Source: DASYPQ01 sp036006425 (GTDB taxonomy: Bacteria > Planctomycetota > UBA1135 > GCA-002686595). From it: a stretch of 64,000 nucleotides of DNA. Position 1 is the first letter of the stretch. The number at the start of each line of letters is the position of its first letter. The position numbers were made by a program, and so were the translations under genes. The notes below the pieces were generated by a model. That model worked only from the letters and a program-made list of their open reading frames with translations, did no database searches and had not been told where the DNA came from. Positions 9,666 to 17,564 of the stretch are shown piece by piece. The stretch is taken from NCBI GenBank assembly GCA_036006425.1, contig DASYPQ010000027.1:124001-188000 (forward strand). The letters are read 5' to 3'.

Positions 9666-9701
9666 GAGTGCGTAGTCCGCGCATTCCCCCCCTACGCACT
9701 C
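9666..9701 (+). terminator. hairpin downstream of the histidine kinase
   Basis: Perfect 10-bp inverted repeat: GAGTGCGTAG at 9666-9675 and CTACGCACTC at 9692-9701, with a 16-base loop. It lies ~90 bases past the kinase stop and ~75 bases before the CBS gene. No U-tract follows, so it may be a weak or Rho-assisted terminator, or an operator for the CBS gene. Confidence 0.5.
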
Positions 9702-9774
9702 TGGCCCCCAGTCAAAGCCCGGACGATTCCGTATCCTGGCACGGCATGTCGAACAGCTTCGCGGAGGTCCTCGG

Positions 9775-10305
9775 ATGAGTCGGTTCCCGCTCTCCATTCA
9801 GCGCTACATGACGAGCGTCCTCGTCGTGATCAGTCCGAGCCGGCCGCTCGCGGAGGCGATCCGGCTGATGCGCCTGCACGAAGTCCGGCACCTGCCGGTC
9901 GTGACGAAGGGCAAGATCGTCGGGCTGATCAGCCAACGCGACGTCTACTTGATGCAGAGCATCGAGAAGAGCGACCCGAGCACGATCCTGGTGTCCGAAG
10001 CCATGACCCAGGATCCGTACACGGTCGAACCGGACGAGCCGGTCGACGCCGTGGCCCGGGAGATGGTGCGGCGCAAGATCGGCACGGCGTTGGTTTCCCA
10101 CGGAGATCGGCTGATGGGCCTCTTCAGCGCGACCGACGCGCTGCTCGCGCTCGCGGCTCTCGTCGAGGACGATCGCATCCCGACGGAAGCGGAGCCGGAG
10201 CAGCGCGAGACGACGGTCGTGCCGAAGGGACGGTCGCGCTCGAAGGCGAAATCGGCCCGCAAGCGGACGCCCTCCGCGCGCGCGGTGTCGCGCCGCAGCC
10301 GATAG
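9775..10305 (+). CDS. tandem CBS-domain protein with basic C-terminal tail
   Basis: 176 residues. Two CBS motifs cover roughly 8-60 (MTSVLVVISPSRPLAEAIRL, HEVRHLPVV, GLISQRDV) and 72-122 (MTQDPYTVEPDEPVDAVARE, GTALVSHGDRLMGLFSATDA). CBS pairs bind adenine nucleotides and act as energy or nucleotide sensors. The last ~35 residues are very rich in Lys and Arg (KGRSRSKAKSARKRT), which suggests contact with nucleic acid, though this is inference. GGAGGT lies 8 bases before the ATG. A standalone gene between two hairpins. Confidence 0.85.
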   Translation: MSRFPLSIQRYMTSVLVVISPSRPLAEAIRLMRLHEVRHLPVVTKGKIVGLISQRDVYLMQSIEKSDPSTILVSEAMTQDPYTVEPDEPVDAVAREMVRRKIGTALVSHGDRLMGLFSATDALLALAALVEDDRIPTEAEPEQRETTVVPKGRSRSKAKSARKRTPSARAVSRRSR

Positions 10306-10349
10306 CCGCGACGATCGCGCGAAGCCGCGGAGAATCCCGCGCGAGCATT

Positions 10350-10375
10350 CCTGTGCGGCTCGAGCTGCGCACAGG
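10350..10375 (+). terminator. hairpin downstream of the CBS-domain gene
   Basis: Perfect 8-bp inverted repeat CCTGTGCG (10350-10357) and CGCACAGG (10368-10375) with a 10-base loop, 45 bases past the CBS-gene stop. No T-run follows. Confidence 0.45.
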
Positions 10376-10553
10376 TGCGTAGCCGTGAGACGCGATCCCT
10401 AACGACTTGATCGCGTTCGAGTTGCGAACGCTCCGGGAACGGCGGTCCGCGATCTCGGGCACCGCGCCGTCCGCGAGCCCCCGAGGTACGTCACTTGCCG
10501 AGTCCACCGAAGAAAAGGGTCAGGCAAAGGCCGCATCGAAACGGAGGCTCGTC

Positions 10554-11165
10554 ATGTTCAAGAGGAAATGGTCGTGGTCGGTCCTCGCGCTCGTCGCCGC
10601 AGCCGCCGTGGCGACGGCGCAGACTCACGAGCAAGGGCTCCACAACGGAGGAGTCGGGGACGCCGGCGGCAAGATCGGTCCCGCCGTCGGCGACGCGGGT
10701 CGGGCGATCTGCTTCGGAGACGGCACCGAGCTCGCCTGCCCTGCGCGCAACAACGGATTGCCGGGCCACGGGTGCGAGAACTCCCTGGGCCGGGGAGGCG
10801 CGCTCCTCGCGGCGCGGGGGTTCGCGAAGATCTCGGAAGACTCCGTGATCCTCACCGTCGACGCGCTTCCGCGAGGGACGACGGTCCTCTACATGCAGGG
10901 CGGGAAATCCCCGTACATGCCGTATGTGTACGGCGACGGCATCATGTGCCTCGGCGGCTCGGTCAACCGCTTGGCAGTGAAGCGCCCGTCCGACTGGAGC
11001 TCGACCTTCCCGGAGCGCGGAGATCCGACGCTCAGCCACGCTGGAAACCTGCCGCGCCTCGGTGCGACGGTCTACTACCAGGCCATGTACCGCGACGAGC
11101 ATCCGTTCGCGTTGCGCGATCACCTCAATCTGAGCAACGCCTGGTCGACCACGTGGGTCCCCTGA
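10554..11165 (+). CDS. secreted protein consisting mainly of the shared Cys-rich module
   Basis: 203 residues from the ATG at 10554, chosen because GGAGG lies 6-7 bases upstream and the product begins with a signal peptide (MFKRKWSWSVLALVAAAAVA, cleavage near TAQ). The frame is open further upstream without signal-like sequence. After a short Gly-rich linker, residues 52-203 are the module found at the C-termini of the two large secreted proteins at 1925-6574: CFGDG, CPARNNGLPGHGCENS, YGDGIMCLGGSVNRL, YQAMYRDEHPF, STTWVP. One Cys of the usual CPC pair is replaced (CPAR). This nearly stand-alone copy shows the module can fold on its own. Function unknown. A strong hairpin follows the stop. Confidence 0.8.
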   Translation: MFKRKWSWSVLALVAAAAVATAQTHEQGLHNGGVGDAGGKIGPAVGDAGRAICFGDGTELACPARNNGLPGHGCENSLGRGGALLAARGFAKISEDSVILTVDALPRGTTVLYMQGGKSPYMPYVYGDGIMCLGGSVNRLAVKRPSDWSSTFPERGDPTLSHAGNLPRLGATVYYQAMYRDEHPFALRDHLNLSNAWSTTWVP

Positions 11166-11207
11166 CCTGAACGAGCGAGGCGACTCGGTCGTCGGCACCG
11201 AACGGAC

Positions 11208-11237
11208 GGGGCCGGGCAGCGCGAGCTGCCCGGCCCC
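11208..11237. terminator. bidirectional intrinsic terminator between convergent genes
   Basis: A perfect 13-bp GC-rich stem (GGGGCCGGGCAGC at 11208-11220, GCTGCCCGGCCCC at 11225-11237) with a 4-base GCGA loop, followed by TGTCTTGTT. It sits between the convergent genes ending at 11165 (+) and 11259 (-) and could serve both. Confidence 0.8.
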
Positions 11238-11258
11238 TGTCTTGTTCCCGACCCCGGG

Positions 11259-12284
11259 CTACTTCTTCTTCGGGGGCGCTTCGCTCTTCGCCGCGGTCTC
11301 GAACGGCGGCTCGTCCGTGCCGAGGAGGGCGAGGTTGGTCTTCATCGAGATCTTGATGCCCATCTCCATCTTGCCTTCCTCGCTCTTGTCCTCGCCCTTC
11401 GGCTTCATCGTCATCGACATGTCCATGTCGGTGACGAGCGAGGACTCGATCATGCGTCCCTTCTCGGGGGAGAAGTAGATCGTGCCCTCGCCCTGGGCGC
11501 CGTCCATCGACATGTCGATGTCGAAGTTCGCGGCCCCGGGCATCGCTGACAGGTCCGGCTTGCCCTCGAGCTTCAATTCGAACTTCGTCCCGAGCTTGGC
11601 GCAGTGCGTCTGACGCGCGTCCTCCATGCCGAGGAGGTTGAAGTCGAAGTGCGCCTTGAGCTTGCCGAGCGGCGGCATCTCGAACACGGCGTCCCGCACC
11701 CACGTGCCGCCGACGGCGACCGGCTTCTCGGGGAGGACCGTCGTGCCGAGGTAGCGCTTCATCGCCTCGTCCGTGAAGGCGCGCTGCATCATGTCGCGCG
11801 TCGACTTCGTGGATGCGTCGCCGTTCTCGAGGAGCTTCTTCATCGTCTCCGAGACGCCGCGGACGGCCGTAACGTCGCCGTTCGACTTCATCTCGAGCTC
11901 GAACTTCGAGCCGGGGAGGCTCGCGAAGCCCTTCAGCGGCGCTGGAATGTTTCCCGCCGTGTCTCCGCGGGACGAGTCGTAGTCGACGTCGCCGCCCATC
12001 GGAAGGTTCATGTGGACCTTGACGGCCTCCCACGTGCAGTCGAGGGACGCGACGCCGTCCGCGGAGATGGACCTCACCGTCTCGCGGATCACCTGCGCGA
12101 CGGAGCTGTCGATCTCGATGTCGGCCGGTCCGGAGATCGCCTGATGCATGTCCTGCGCGATCCGGTAGCGAAGCACGTCGCCTTCCTTGAACTTCCACGC
12201 CAGCTTGACGTCTTCCGTCTTGGCCGGTGCTTCGAGGGCGGGGGAGGCGAGAGAGAGAGCGATGATCGTCGCGAGGATGCGCAC
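11259..12284 (-). CDS. exported DUF6263-like protein of unknown function
   Basis: 341 residues from a GTG at 12284 with AAGGAG 6-7 bases upstream. Signal peptide RILATIIALSLASPALEAP. The mature protein is rich in Lys, Met and Asp, with alternating beta-strand pattern (LAWKFKEGDVLRYRI, KFELEMKSNGDVTAVRG, GTWVRDAVFEMPPLG, GTIYFSPEKGRMIESSL). This matches what I recall of the DUF6263 family of exported beta-rich proteins common in Planctomycetes and Bacteroidetes. The tail ends in a run of Lys (PPKKK). No catalytic motif. It is followed upstream (in transcription order) by the MsrBA gene with a ~50-base gap, so the two could share a transcript. Confidence 0.72.
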   Translation of the reverse strand: MRILATIIALSLASPALEAPAKTEDVKLAWKFKEGDVLRYRIAQDMHQAISGPADIEIDSSVAQVIRETVRSISADGVASLDCTWEAVKVHMNLPMGGDVDYDSSRGDTAGNIPAPLKGFASLPGSKFELEMKSNGDVTAVRGVSETMKKLLENGDASTKSTRDMMQRAFTDEAMKRYLGTTVLPEKPVAVGGTWVRDAVFEMPPLGKLKAHFDFNLLGMEDARQTHCAKLGTKFELKLEGKPDLSAMPGAANFDIDMSMDGAQGEGTIYFSPEKGRMIESSLVTDMDMSMTMKPKGEDKSEEGKMEMGIKISMKTNLALLGTDEPPFETAAKSEAPPKKK

Positions 12285-12336
12285 GGAAACTCCTTCGAGT
12301 GGGGGTTGGCGACGCAGTGTAGCAGGACCGGTCGGC

Positions 12337-13389
12337 TCAGAAGACCTTCACGCGGCACGTGCCGCCGTGCTTCCGGTGGTAGTCCTGGTGATAATCCTCC
12401 GCCGGCCAGAACTTCGGGCCCGGCTCGACGATCTGCGTGACGATTTTGCGGCCCTGGAACCGCGGCGTTCCCGCGAGATTCCGCGCGTATTCCTCGGCCG
12501 CCTTCTTCTGCTCCGGCGTCGACGCGAAGATCGCGGAGCGGTAGTTCGAACCGAAATCCGGTCCCTGGCGGTCCAGCTGCGTCGGGTCGTGGTTGTCGAA
12601 GAAGACCTTGAGCAGCGCCTGGTAGGTGACGCGCGCGGGATCGAACACGACGCGCACCGTCTCCGCATGTCCGGTGTCGCCGCCGCAGACCTGCTTGTAG
12701 CTCGGATGGTCGACGCGGCCGCCCATGTAGCCCGACTCGGCGTCGATCACGCCGTCGATCTGCTCGAACACGTCTTCGACGCCCCAGAAGCAGCCGGCGG
12801 CGAAGTACGCGGTCTCCGTCTTCACCGGCTGGGATTCCGGCGGCAGCGCTTCGCCGTCCGGCACGAAGCGCAGCGCCGCGGAGTTCATGCAGAAGCGCAT
12901 GCCCGTCGGCTTCGGTCCGTCGTCGAACACGTGGCCGAGGTGGGCGCCGGAGCGCGCGTCGAGGACTTCGGTGCGCGACATCCCGAGCGTCTTGTCCGTG
13001 TGGAGCACGACGTGATCGGGATCGATCGGCTTCGTGAACGACGGCCAGCCGGTGCCCGAGTCGAACTTGTCCTCGGATCGGAAGAGGGGGAGTCCGCCGA
13101 CGACGGAGACGTACGTGCCCTTGCGGTGCTCGTCCCACGTGCGTCCGGTGAACGCGCGCTCGGTGCCGGCCTTCTGCGTGACCTCGACCTCGATCGGTTG
13201 GAGCGTCTTCGCGATCGCTTCGATCTTCTCCTTCGAGAGGGGCGCGAGGTCGTAGCCGGACTTCGAATAGCGGGGCTTCATGGTGGTCGTCTTCGTGTCC
13301 GCGGCCTGTCCGTCGCTGCACGCGAACGAGGAGAGCCCGAGGAATGGGATGAGCGAGAGGAATGTGGTCGTCGCGATCAGGAACTTCAT
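12337..13389 (-). CDS. msrBA: exported bifunctional methionine sulfoxide reductase, MsrB-MsrA fusion
   Basis: 350 residues: signal sequence (1-~24, ending SSFAC, a weak lipobox), MsrB domain ~40-180, MsrA domain ~190-350. MsrB repairs R- and MsrA S-methionine sulfoxide. MsrB catalytic Cys167 is in RFCMNSAALRF, and GWPSF and GHVFDDGP are present. The two CxxC pairs that bind zinc in many MsrB are absent (YVSVVGGLPLF instead). MsrA catalytic Cys200 is in AAGCFWGVEDVF, with GYMGG and GDTGHAETV. Domain order B-A is the reverse of the common A-B fusion. Export implies repair of envelope proteins under oxidative stress, which fits the Cu efflux and redox genes elsewhere in the window. Confidence 0.93.
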   Translation of the reverse strand: MKFLIATTTFLSLIPFLGLSSFACSDGQAADTKTTTMKPRYSKSGYDLAPLSKEKIEAIAKTLQPIEVEVTQKAGTERAFTGRTWDEHRKGTYVSVVGGLPLFRSEDKFDSGTGWPSFTKPIDPDHVVLHTDKTLGMSRTEVLDARSGAHLGHVFDDGPKPTGMRFCMNSAALRFVPDGEALPPESQPVKTETAYFAAGCFWGVEDVFEQIDGVIDAESGYMGGRVDHPSYKQVCGGDTGHAETVRVVFDPARVTYQALLKVFFDNHDPTQLDRQGPDFGSNYRSAIFASTPEQKKAAEEYARNLAGTPRFQGRKIVTQIVEPGPKFWPAEDYHQDYHRKHGGTCRVKVF

Positions 13390-13444
13390 GAGGGTCAGCA
13401 GTACTCCGGCGTCCGGCGTTCGTGACCCGAGCTCGGGTGCGTCC

Positions 13445-14407
13445 TCAACTCTTTCTCGGATCGAACCTGGACGCGCGGGCGAGCTCCTCGAAGGCGCGCC
13501 GTTCCGCGTCGGAGAGGGTCTCGGGGACGAGGATGCGGAGCTCGACGATCAGGTCGCCGCGCTCGCCGTGCCCGCGGGGCATCCCGAGGCCGCGCATCCG
13601 GAGCTTCTTCCCGCTCGACGAGCCCGGCGGGACGGTCAGCGTCACCTCGCTCGCATCCGGGATCCGCAGCCCGATCTTCGCGCCGAGAGCGGCCTCCCAC
13701 GGGGCGATGGCGAGCACGGTCGCGAGATCGTGTCCGGAGAGGTCGAAGCGCACGTGCGGCCGGATCGCGATGTGGAGCAGGAGGTCGCCGGGCGGACCTC
13801 CTCCGACTCCCGGCGATCCCTGTCCGCGCAGGCGGATCGTGCCGCCGTCGGTGGTTCCCGCGGGGATCTTCACTTCGTACGTCCGCGCGCCGCCCTGGCC
13901 GTCGTCGAGCGTCAGCGTCTTCGTCGCGCCGGAGTAGGCGTCCTCGAGCTCGATCTCCACGGTGCCTTCGATCGATTGCCCGATCCGCGGCCCGCGCTCG
14001 GCGCCCCGTCGTCGCGCTCCGCGGAAACCGGCGGGGCCAGCGGCATTGCCGAAGAGAGCCTCGAAGAAGGAGCTGAACCCGTCGCCGCCGTCGAACTCGA
14101 ACGTCTGGAATCCTTCGCGGTCGCCTCCGCGCGCCGAGCGCGCGTTCTCCCATCCCGGCGGCGGCGTGAACTCCTCGCCTTCCTTCCACCGCGCGCCGAG
14201 CGCGTCGTAGCGCTTGCGCGTCTTCTCGTTCTTCAACACCTCGTACGCTTCGCCGATCTGCGCGAAGCGCTGCGTCGCGCCGGGAGTCTTGTCGACGTCC
14301 GGATGGTGCTTGCGCGCGAGCTTTCTGTACGCGCTCTGGATCTGCTCGCGCGTCGCGCTGCGATCGACCCCGAGGGTCGCGTAGTAGTCCTGGAATTTGA
14401 CGCTCAC
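13445..14407 (-). CDS. DnaJ-class co-chaperone of CbpA type (J domain plus C-terminal domains)
   Basis: 320 residues from a GTG at 14407. J domain 6-~72 with HPD at 35-37 (ARKHHPDVDKTPG). A Gly/Phe-rich linker follows, then DnaJ C-terminal beta domains ~135-310 (GTVEIELEDAYSGATKTLTL, YEVKIPAGTTDGGTIRLRGQG, VRFDLSGHDLA). The Cys-rich zinc finger of true DnaJ is absent, hence CbpA class. It stimulates DnaK ATPase. Divergent from two Hsp20 genes, which points to a shared stress-response region of 207 bases, although I found no CIRCE element there. Confidence 0.9.
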   Translation of the reverse strand: MSVKFQDYYATLGVDRSATREQIQSAYRKLARKHHPDVDKTPGATQRFAQIGEAYEVLKNEKTRKRYDALGARWKEGEEFTPPPGWENARSARGGDREGFQTFEFDGGDGFSSFFEALFGNAAGPAGFRGARRRGAERGPRIGQSIEGTVEIELEDAYSGATKTLTLDDGQGGARTYEVKIPAGTTDGGTIRLRGQGSPGVGGGPPGDLLLHIAIRPHVRFDLSGHDLATVLAIAPWEAALGAKIGLRIPDASEVTLTVPPGSSSGKKLRMRGLGMPRGHGERGDLIVELRILVPETLSDAERRAFEELARASRFDPRKS

Positions 14408-14614
14408 GGTTCGAGGCTCACAGGCTGGACCGCGCGCCGCGCGGCGTCCAGTTCAGCACCGCTTTCGTCCGGTGTCATTTTGGCCTCCGTCCGGCCAGAG
14501 TGGCAGGAAATCATCGTGGAACATGCCTCCATGGCCGTGTGGTGCGGGGGGGAAACCGTGGCATCGGTCTTGCCTTCCCGGTGCGCGACCATCGCACACA
14601 GGAGGACAGACATC

Positions 14615-14986
14615 ATGTACTGGAATGCATTCACGAGGCCTTCCGCCTTCGACCCGTGGCTCGAGTTCCACCGGATCCATTCCGCGCTGGCATCGGTCGA
14701 GTACCCGCCGGTCGAGGTGTGGAGCAAGGACGACGGAGCGCTGCTCCGCGCGCAATTGCCCGGAACGACGCCCGAGGACGTCGAGCTCGAGATCGAGAAG
14801 GACAAGGTGACCCTGAAGGGTCCCCGACCCGGCAGCGAGGCGGGACGCTTCGTCCGCGAGATCCAATTGCCGTTCGCCGCCGAGAGCGGCGGCGTGCGCG
14901 CCACGATGAGCCGCGGCCTGCTCGAAGTCGAGCTGCCGCGCGCCGAAGCCGAGAAACCCAAGAAGATCACCGTGAAGAGCGCCTAG
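14615..14986 (+). CDS. Hsp20/alpha-crystallin small heat-shock protein
   Basis: 123 residues; ATG at 14615 with GGAGG 9 bases upstream. The alpha-crystallin domain covers ~30-120 (PPVEVWSKDDGALLRAQLPG, VELEIEKDKVTLKGPR, GVRATMSRGLLEVELPRA). sHsps hold unfolding proteins for DnaK/DnaJ. The N-terminal arm is short and the usual C-terminal I-x-I/V anchor is only approximate (ITVKSA). A second Hsp20 gene starts 22 bases downstream, so they are cotranscribed. Confidence 0.9.
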   Translation: MYWNAFTRPSAFDPWLEFHRIHSALASVEYPPVEVWSKDDGALLRAQLPGTTPEDVELEIEKDKVTLKGPRPGSEAGRFVREIQLPFAAESGGVRATMSRGLLEVELPRAEAEKPKKITVKSA

Positions 14987-15008
14987 GCGCACAGAAGAGG
15001 AAGAAGTC

Positions 15009-15392
15009 ATGACGAATCAATCGACACGAACCCCGGCGGCCCCCGCGACGCGCGAGCGTCCCGTGTTCGCGCCGCGCACCGACATCTACGAGAGCGAAGG
15101 CAGCGTCGTCCTCGTCGCCGACATGCCCGGCGTCGACGACCAGTCGGTCGAAGTCACGCTCGAGGACGACGTCCTCACGATCGTCGGTCACACGCAGGAC
15201 GCGGCGCCCGCCGGGTACAAGCGGATCTACGCCGAGTTCGAGCAAGGCGACTACCGGCGCTCGTTCGTGCTCTCGGAGCGCGCCGACGCCGCGGCCATCC
15301 AGGCCTCCGTGAAGAACGGAGTCCTGCGCGTGGAGGTTCCGAAGGTGAAGCCGGCCCAGCGCCGGATCCAGGTCTCGAGCGGCACGAGCTGA
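15009..15392 (+). CDS. Hsp20/alpha-crystallin small heat-shock protein
   Basis: 127 residues; ATG at 15009 preceded by AGAGGAAGAAG. Alpha-crystallin domain ~22-120 (PRTDIYESEGSVVLVADMPG, VEVTLEDDVLTIVGHT, FVLSERADAAAIQASVKNGV, LRVEVPK). It ends RRIQVSS, a plausible C-terminal interaction motif. It differs clearly from its upstream neighbour in sequence, so the pair may form hetero-oligomers or handle different clients. Second gene of a two-gene operon. Confidence 0.9.
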   Translation: MTNQSTRTPAAPATRERPVFAPRTDIYESEGSVVLVADMPGVDDQSVEVTLEDDVLTIVGHTQDAAPAGYKRIYAEFEQGDYRRSFVLSERADAAAIQASVKNGVLRVEVPKVKPAQRRIQVSSGTS

Positions 15393-15511
15393 TCCGCGAG
15401 GGAAGGGATCACTCGAGAGCGGCGGCGGTCGTCGTCACGCGGGGGCGTGCGGCGGCCGCCGCCGTGCGTTCGACTTGGCTTCCGGCCTGGATGCGGAGTA
15501 CGCTCGTCCCG

Positions 15512-16591
15512 ATGCGGTGGCGGCGCGCGCTCGGGATCGTCGCCGCGCAGGTCGGGGCGCTCCTGTGCGTCGCGCTCGCGGCCGAGGTCGGCGTGCGTTG
15601 CTGGCGCGAGAAGGGGATCCGCGCCGGATTCGCCTCGCTCGTCGACGGCCGCGGCACGCAGATCGATCCGGGCACGCGCGGCGCGTTCGCGCGGGACGAC
15701 GAGCTCGGCTACCGGCTGCAGCCCGCGCTCGAAGGCGTGAATCGTCTCGGGTTCCGCGGGCCGGAGCTCCCCGCGGAGAAGCCACCGGGGCGCTTCCGCA
15801 TCCTCGTCGTCGGCGATTCGATCGCGTGGGACGCGGACGGTTTCGTGACCGGCCTCGAGTCGCGGTTCCGGTCCGAGTTCCACGGGGACGTGGAGGTGTT
15901 CAACGCGTCCGTGCCGGGGTACACGACGTTCCAGGAGCGCGTCTTCCTCGGGCGCCTTCTCGCGCCGGTCGCGCCCGACGTCGTCGTGCTCGAGTACTGC
16001 CTCAACGACAACCACCGCTTCCTCCACCGACTCACCGAGGACGGCGGATGGCTCCTGACGCCCGAAGCGCGCGCGACGCTGCTCCCCGAAGGCGACGGCG
16101 TCGCCGCCCGAGTCGCGCGCTGGAGCTACCTCGCCTTCGAGATCAAGAAGCGCCTCCTCGCCCTCGAGCGGCGGAGCGGTTCGGTCCACCCGTGGGAGAG
16201 CGAGCCCGACTTCGGCCCGGCCTGGAAGGAGGAGACCTGGCCCGCGGAACGCGCGGAGATCCTCGCGATCCAGGCGGAGACGCGCGCCGCGGACGCGCGT
16301 CTCCTCGTGCTCGCCGTCCCGTACGAGCCGCAGCTCGAGCCGTCTCTTCTCGCGCGCGAGCGCGACCTCGCTCTCGCTCCGCAGGCGCACCTCGCGTCGG
16401 TCTGCAGGGACGCCGCGATCCCGTTCCTCGATCTCGCGCCGGCGTTCGAGTCCGCGCGGACGGCGCACCCGAGCGAGCCCTTGTTCCGCGACCGCGTCCA
16501 CTTGACGGCGGCGGGCCACGCCGTCGCGGCCGCCGCACTGCGCGATCGCCTGTGCTCGGAACGGCTCCTGCCGGCCGACTGCGCGCGCTGA
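15512..16591 (+). CDS. membrane-anchored SGNH/GDSL hydrolase-like protein
   Basis: 359 residues from the ATG at 15512, the start that places a single N-terminal transmembrane helix (RALGIVAAQVGALLCVALAA) directly at the front. Two further in-frame ATGs lie upstream (15464, 15491). SGNH blocks: ILVVGDSIAWD (Ser), later FNASVPGYTTFQERV and VVLEYCLNDNH, and the C-terminal FRDRVHLTAAGH (Asp-x-x-His). SGNH proteins of this membrane-tethered type often add or remove acyl groups on extracellular polysaccharides. It starts the surface-sugar gene cluster (next gene 10 bases downstream), which supports that role. The exact reaction is unknown. Confidence 0.78.
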   Translation: MRWRRALGIVAAQVGALLCVALAAEVGVRCWREKGIRAGFASLVDGRGTQIDPGTRGAFARDDELGYRLQPALEGVNRLGFRGPELPAEKPPGRFRILVVGDSIAWDADGFVTGLESRFRSEFHGDVEVFNASVPGYTTFQERVFLGRLLAPVAPDVVVLEYCLNDNHRFLHRLTEDGGWLLTPEARATLLPEGDGVAARVARWSYLAFEIKKRLLALERRSGSVHPWESEPDFGPAWKEETWPAERAEILAIQAETRAADARLLVLAVPYEPQLEPSLLARERDLALAPQAHLASVCRDAAIPFLDLAPAFESARTAHPSEPLFRDRVHLTAAGHAVAAAALRDRLCSERLLPADCAR

Positions 16592-16601
16592 GGCTCCGCC
16601 G

Positions 16602-17564
16602 ATGCCCGCGCCTCCGCTCCGCGCCTTCGAAGGGACCCGGGCGCTCGTCCTCGGCGCGAGCGGCTTCCTCGGTCGATGGGTGGCGCGCGCGCTCGCGAGG
16701 GCGGGCGCCGATGTCCACGTCGCGCTGCGGGACCCCGAGCGCGGCACGGCGATCCTCGAACGGTGGGGAGTCCGTGCCGCCGTGCACCGCGTGGATCTCG
16801 CGCGCGAGGAGGAGATCGCGCGGCTCCTCGGGCGCGTGGCGCCGGCCGTCGCGTTCAACCTCGCGGGGTACGGCGTCGGCCGCGGCGAACGCGACGAGCA
16901 CGCGAGCACCGTGATCAACGCGCGCCTCCCGGAGTGGCTCGCGCGCGCGTCCCGGAGCGGCGCGGACGCGCGGTGGCCGGGCGTCGACTTCGTCCACGTC
17001 GGTTCGGCGCTCGAGTACGGCCCCGTGATCGGCCCGCTTTCCGAGACCACTCCCTGCAGTCCGACGACGCTGTACGGCCGCACGAAGCTCGCCGGGACGC
17101 TCGCGGTCTCGAAGTGCGGCGCACCGTTGCGCGCGGTGACCGCGCGCCTCTTCACCGTGTACGGCGCGGGCGAGAGACCGGGTCGTCTCCTGCCGTCGCT
17201 GCTCGCGGCCGCGCACGGGCCGGGCGACGTCGCCTTGACGTCGGGCATCCAGCGCCGCGACTTCGTGTGCGCGGAGGACGCCGCCGAAGGCCTCTTGCGC
17301 CTCGCGCTCTCCGCGCCGCGGCCGGGCGAGATCGTGAACCTCGCGACGGGCCGCCTCGCGAGCGTGCGGGAGTTCGCGTCGACGGCGGCGCAGCTCCTCG
17401 GCGTCGACGCGGCGCGCCTCCGGTTCGGCGCGCTGCCGGATCGCGACGACGAAACTCCCCAGGGCGCGGTCGACCTCGCGCGCCTGCGGGAGCTCACCGG
17501 TTGGACGCCGCCGGACGATCTCGAGGCCGGGTTGCGCCGGGCGATCGCCTCGAGGCCCGCGTGA
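16602..17564 (+). CDS. NAD(P)-dependent sugar epimerase/reductase (extended SDR)
   Basis: 320 residues, extended SDR fold. The Rossmann motif is ALVLGASGFLGRWVARAL at ~13-30, and the active-site Tyr and Lys are in LYGRTK, preceded by VGSALEYG (Ser). C-terminal substrate region RRDFVCAEDAAEGLLR and NLATG. Best fit is a nucleotide-sugar 4-reductase or epimerase acting on the CDP-4-keto-6-deoxy sugar made by the two last genes of this operon. The precise stereochemistry cannot be read from the sequence. Its stop overlaps the next start by 4 bases (GTGA). Confidence 0.85.
   Translation: MPAPPLRAFEGTRALVLGASGFLGRWVARALARAGADVHVALRDPERGTAILERWGVRAAVHRVDLAREEEIARLLGRVAPAVAFNLAGYGVGRGERDEHASTVINARLPEWLARASRSGADARWPGVDFVHVGSALEYGPVIGPLSETTPCSPTTLYGRTKLAGTLAVSKCGAPLRAVTARLFTVYGAGERPGRLLPSLLAAAHGPGDVALTSGIQRRDFVCAEDAAEGLLRLALSAPRPGEIVNLATGRLASVREFASTAAQLLGVDAARLRFGALPDRDDETPQGAVDLARLRELTGWTPPDDLEAGLRRAIASRPA

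Noticed and set aside
9733..9752. Sigma-54 promoter (TGGCACGGCATGTCG) before the CBS gene
   Set aside because: The GG is not followed by GC at the required 10-base spacing (CG instead), so it misses the -12 element.
14408..14614. CIRCE or sigma-32 type heat-shock element between the DnaJ-like and Hsp20 genes
   Set aside because: No TTAGCACTC-N9-GAGTGCTAA and no CTTGAA -35 pattern could be found by reading either strand.
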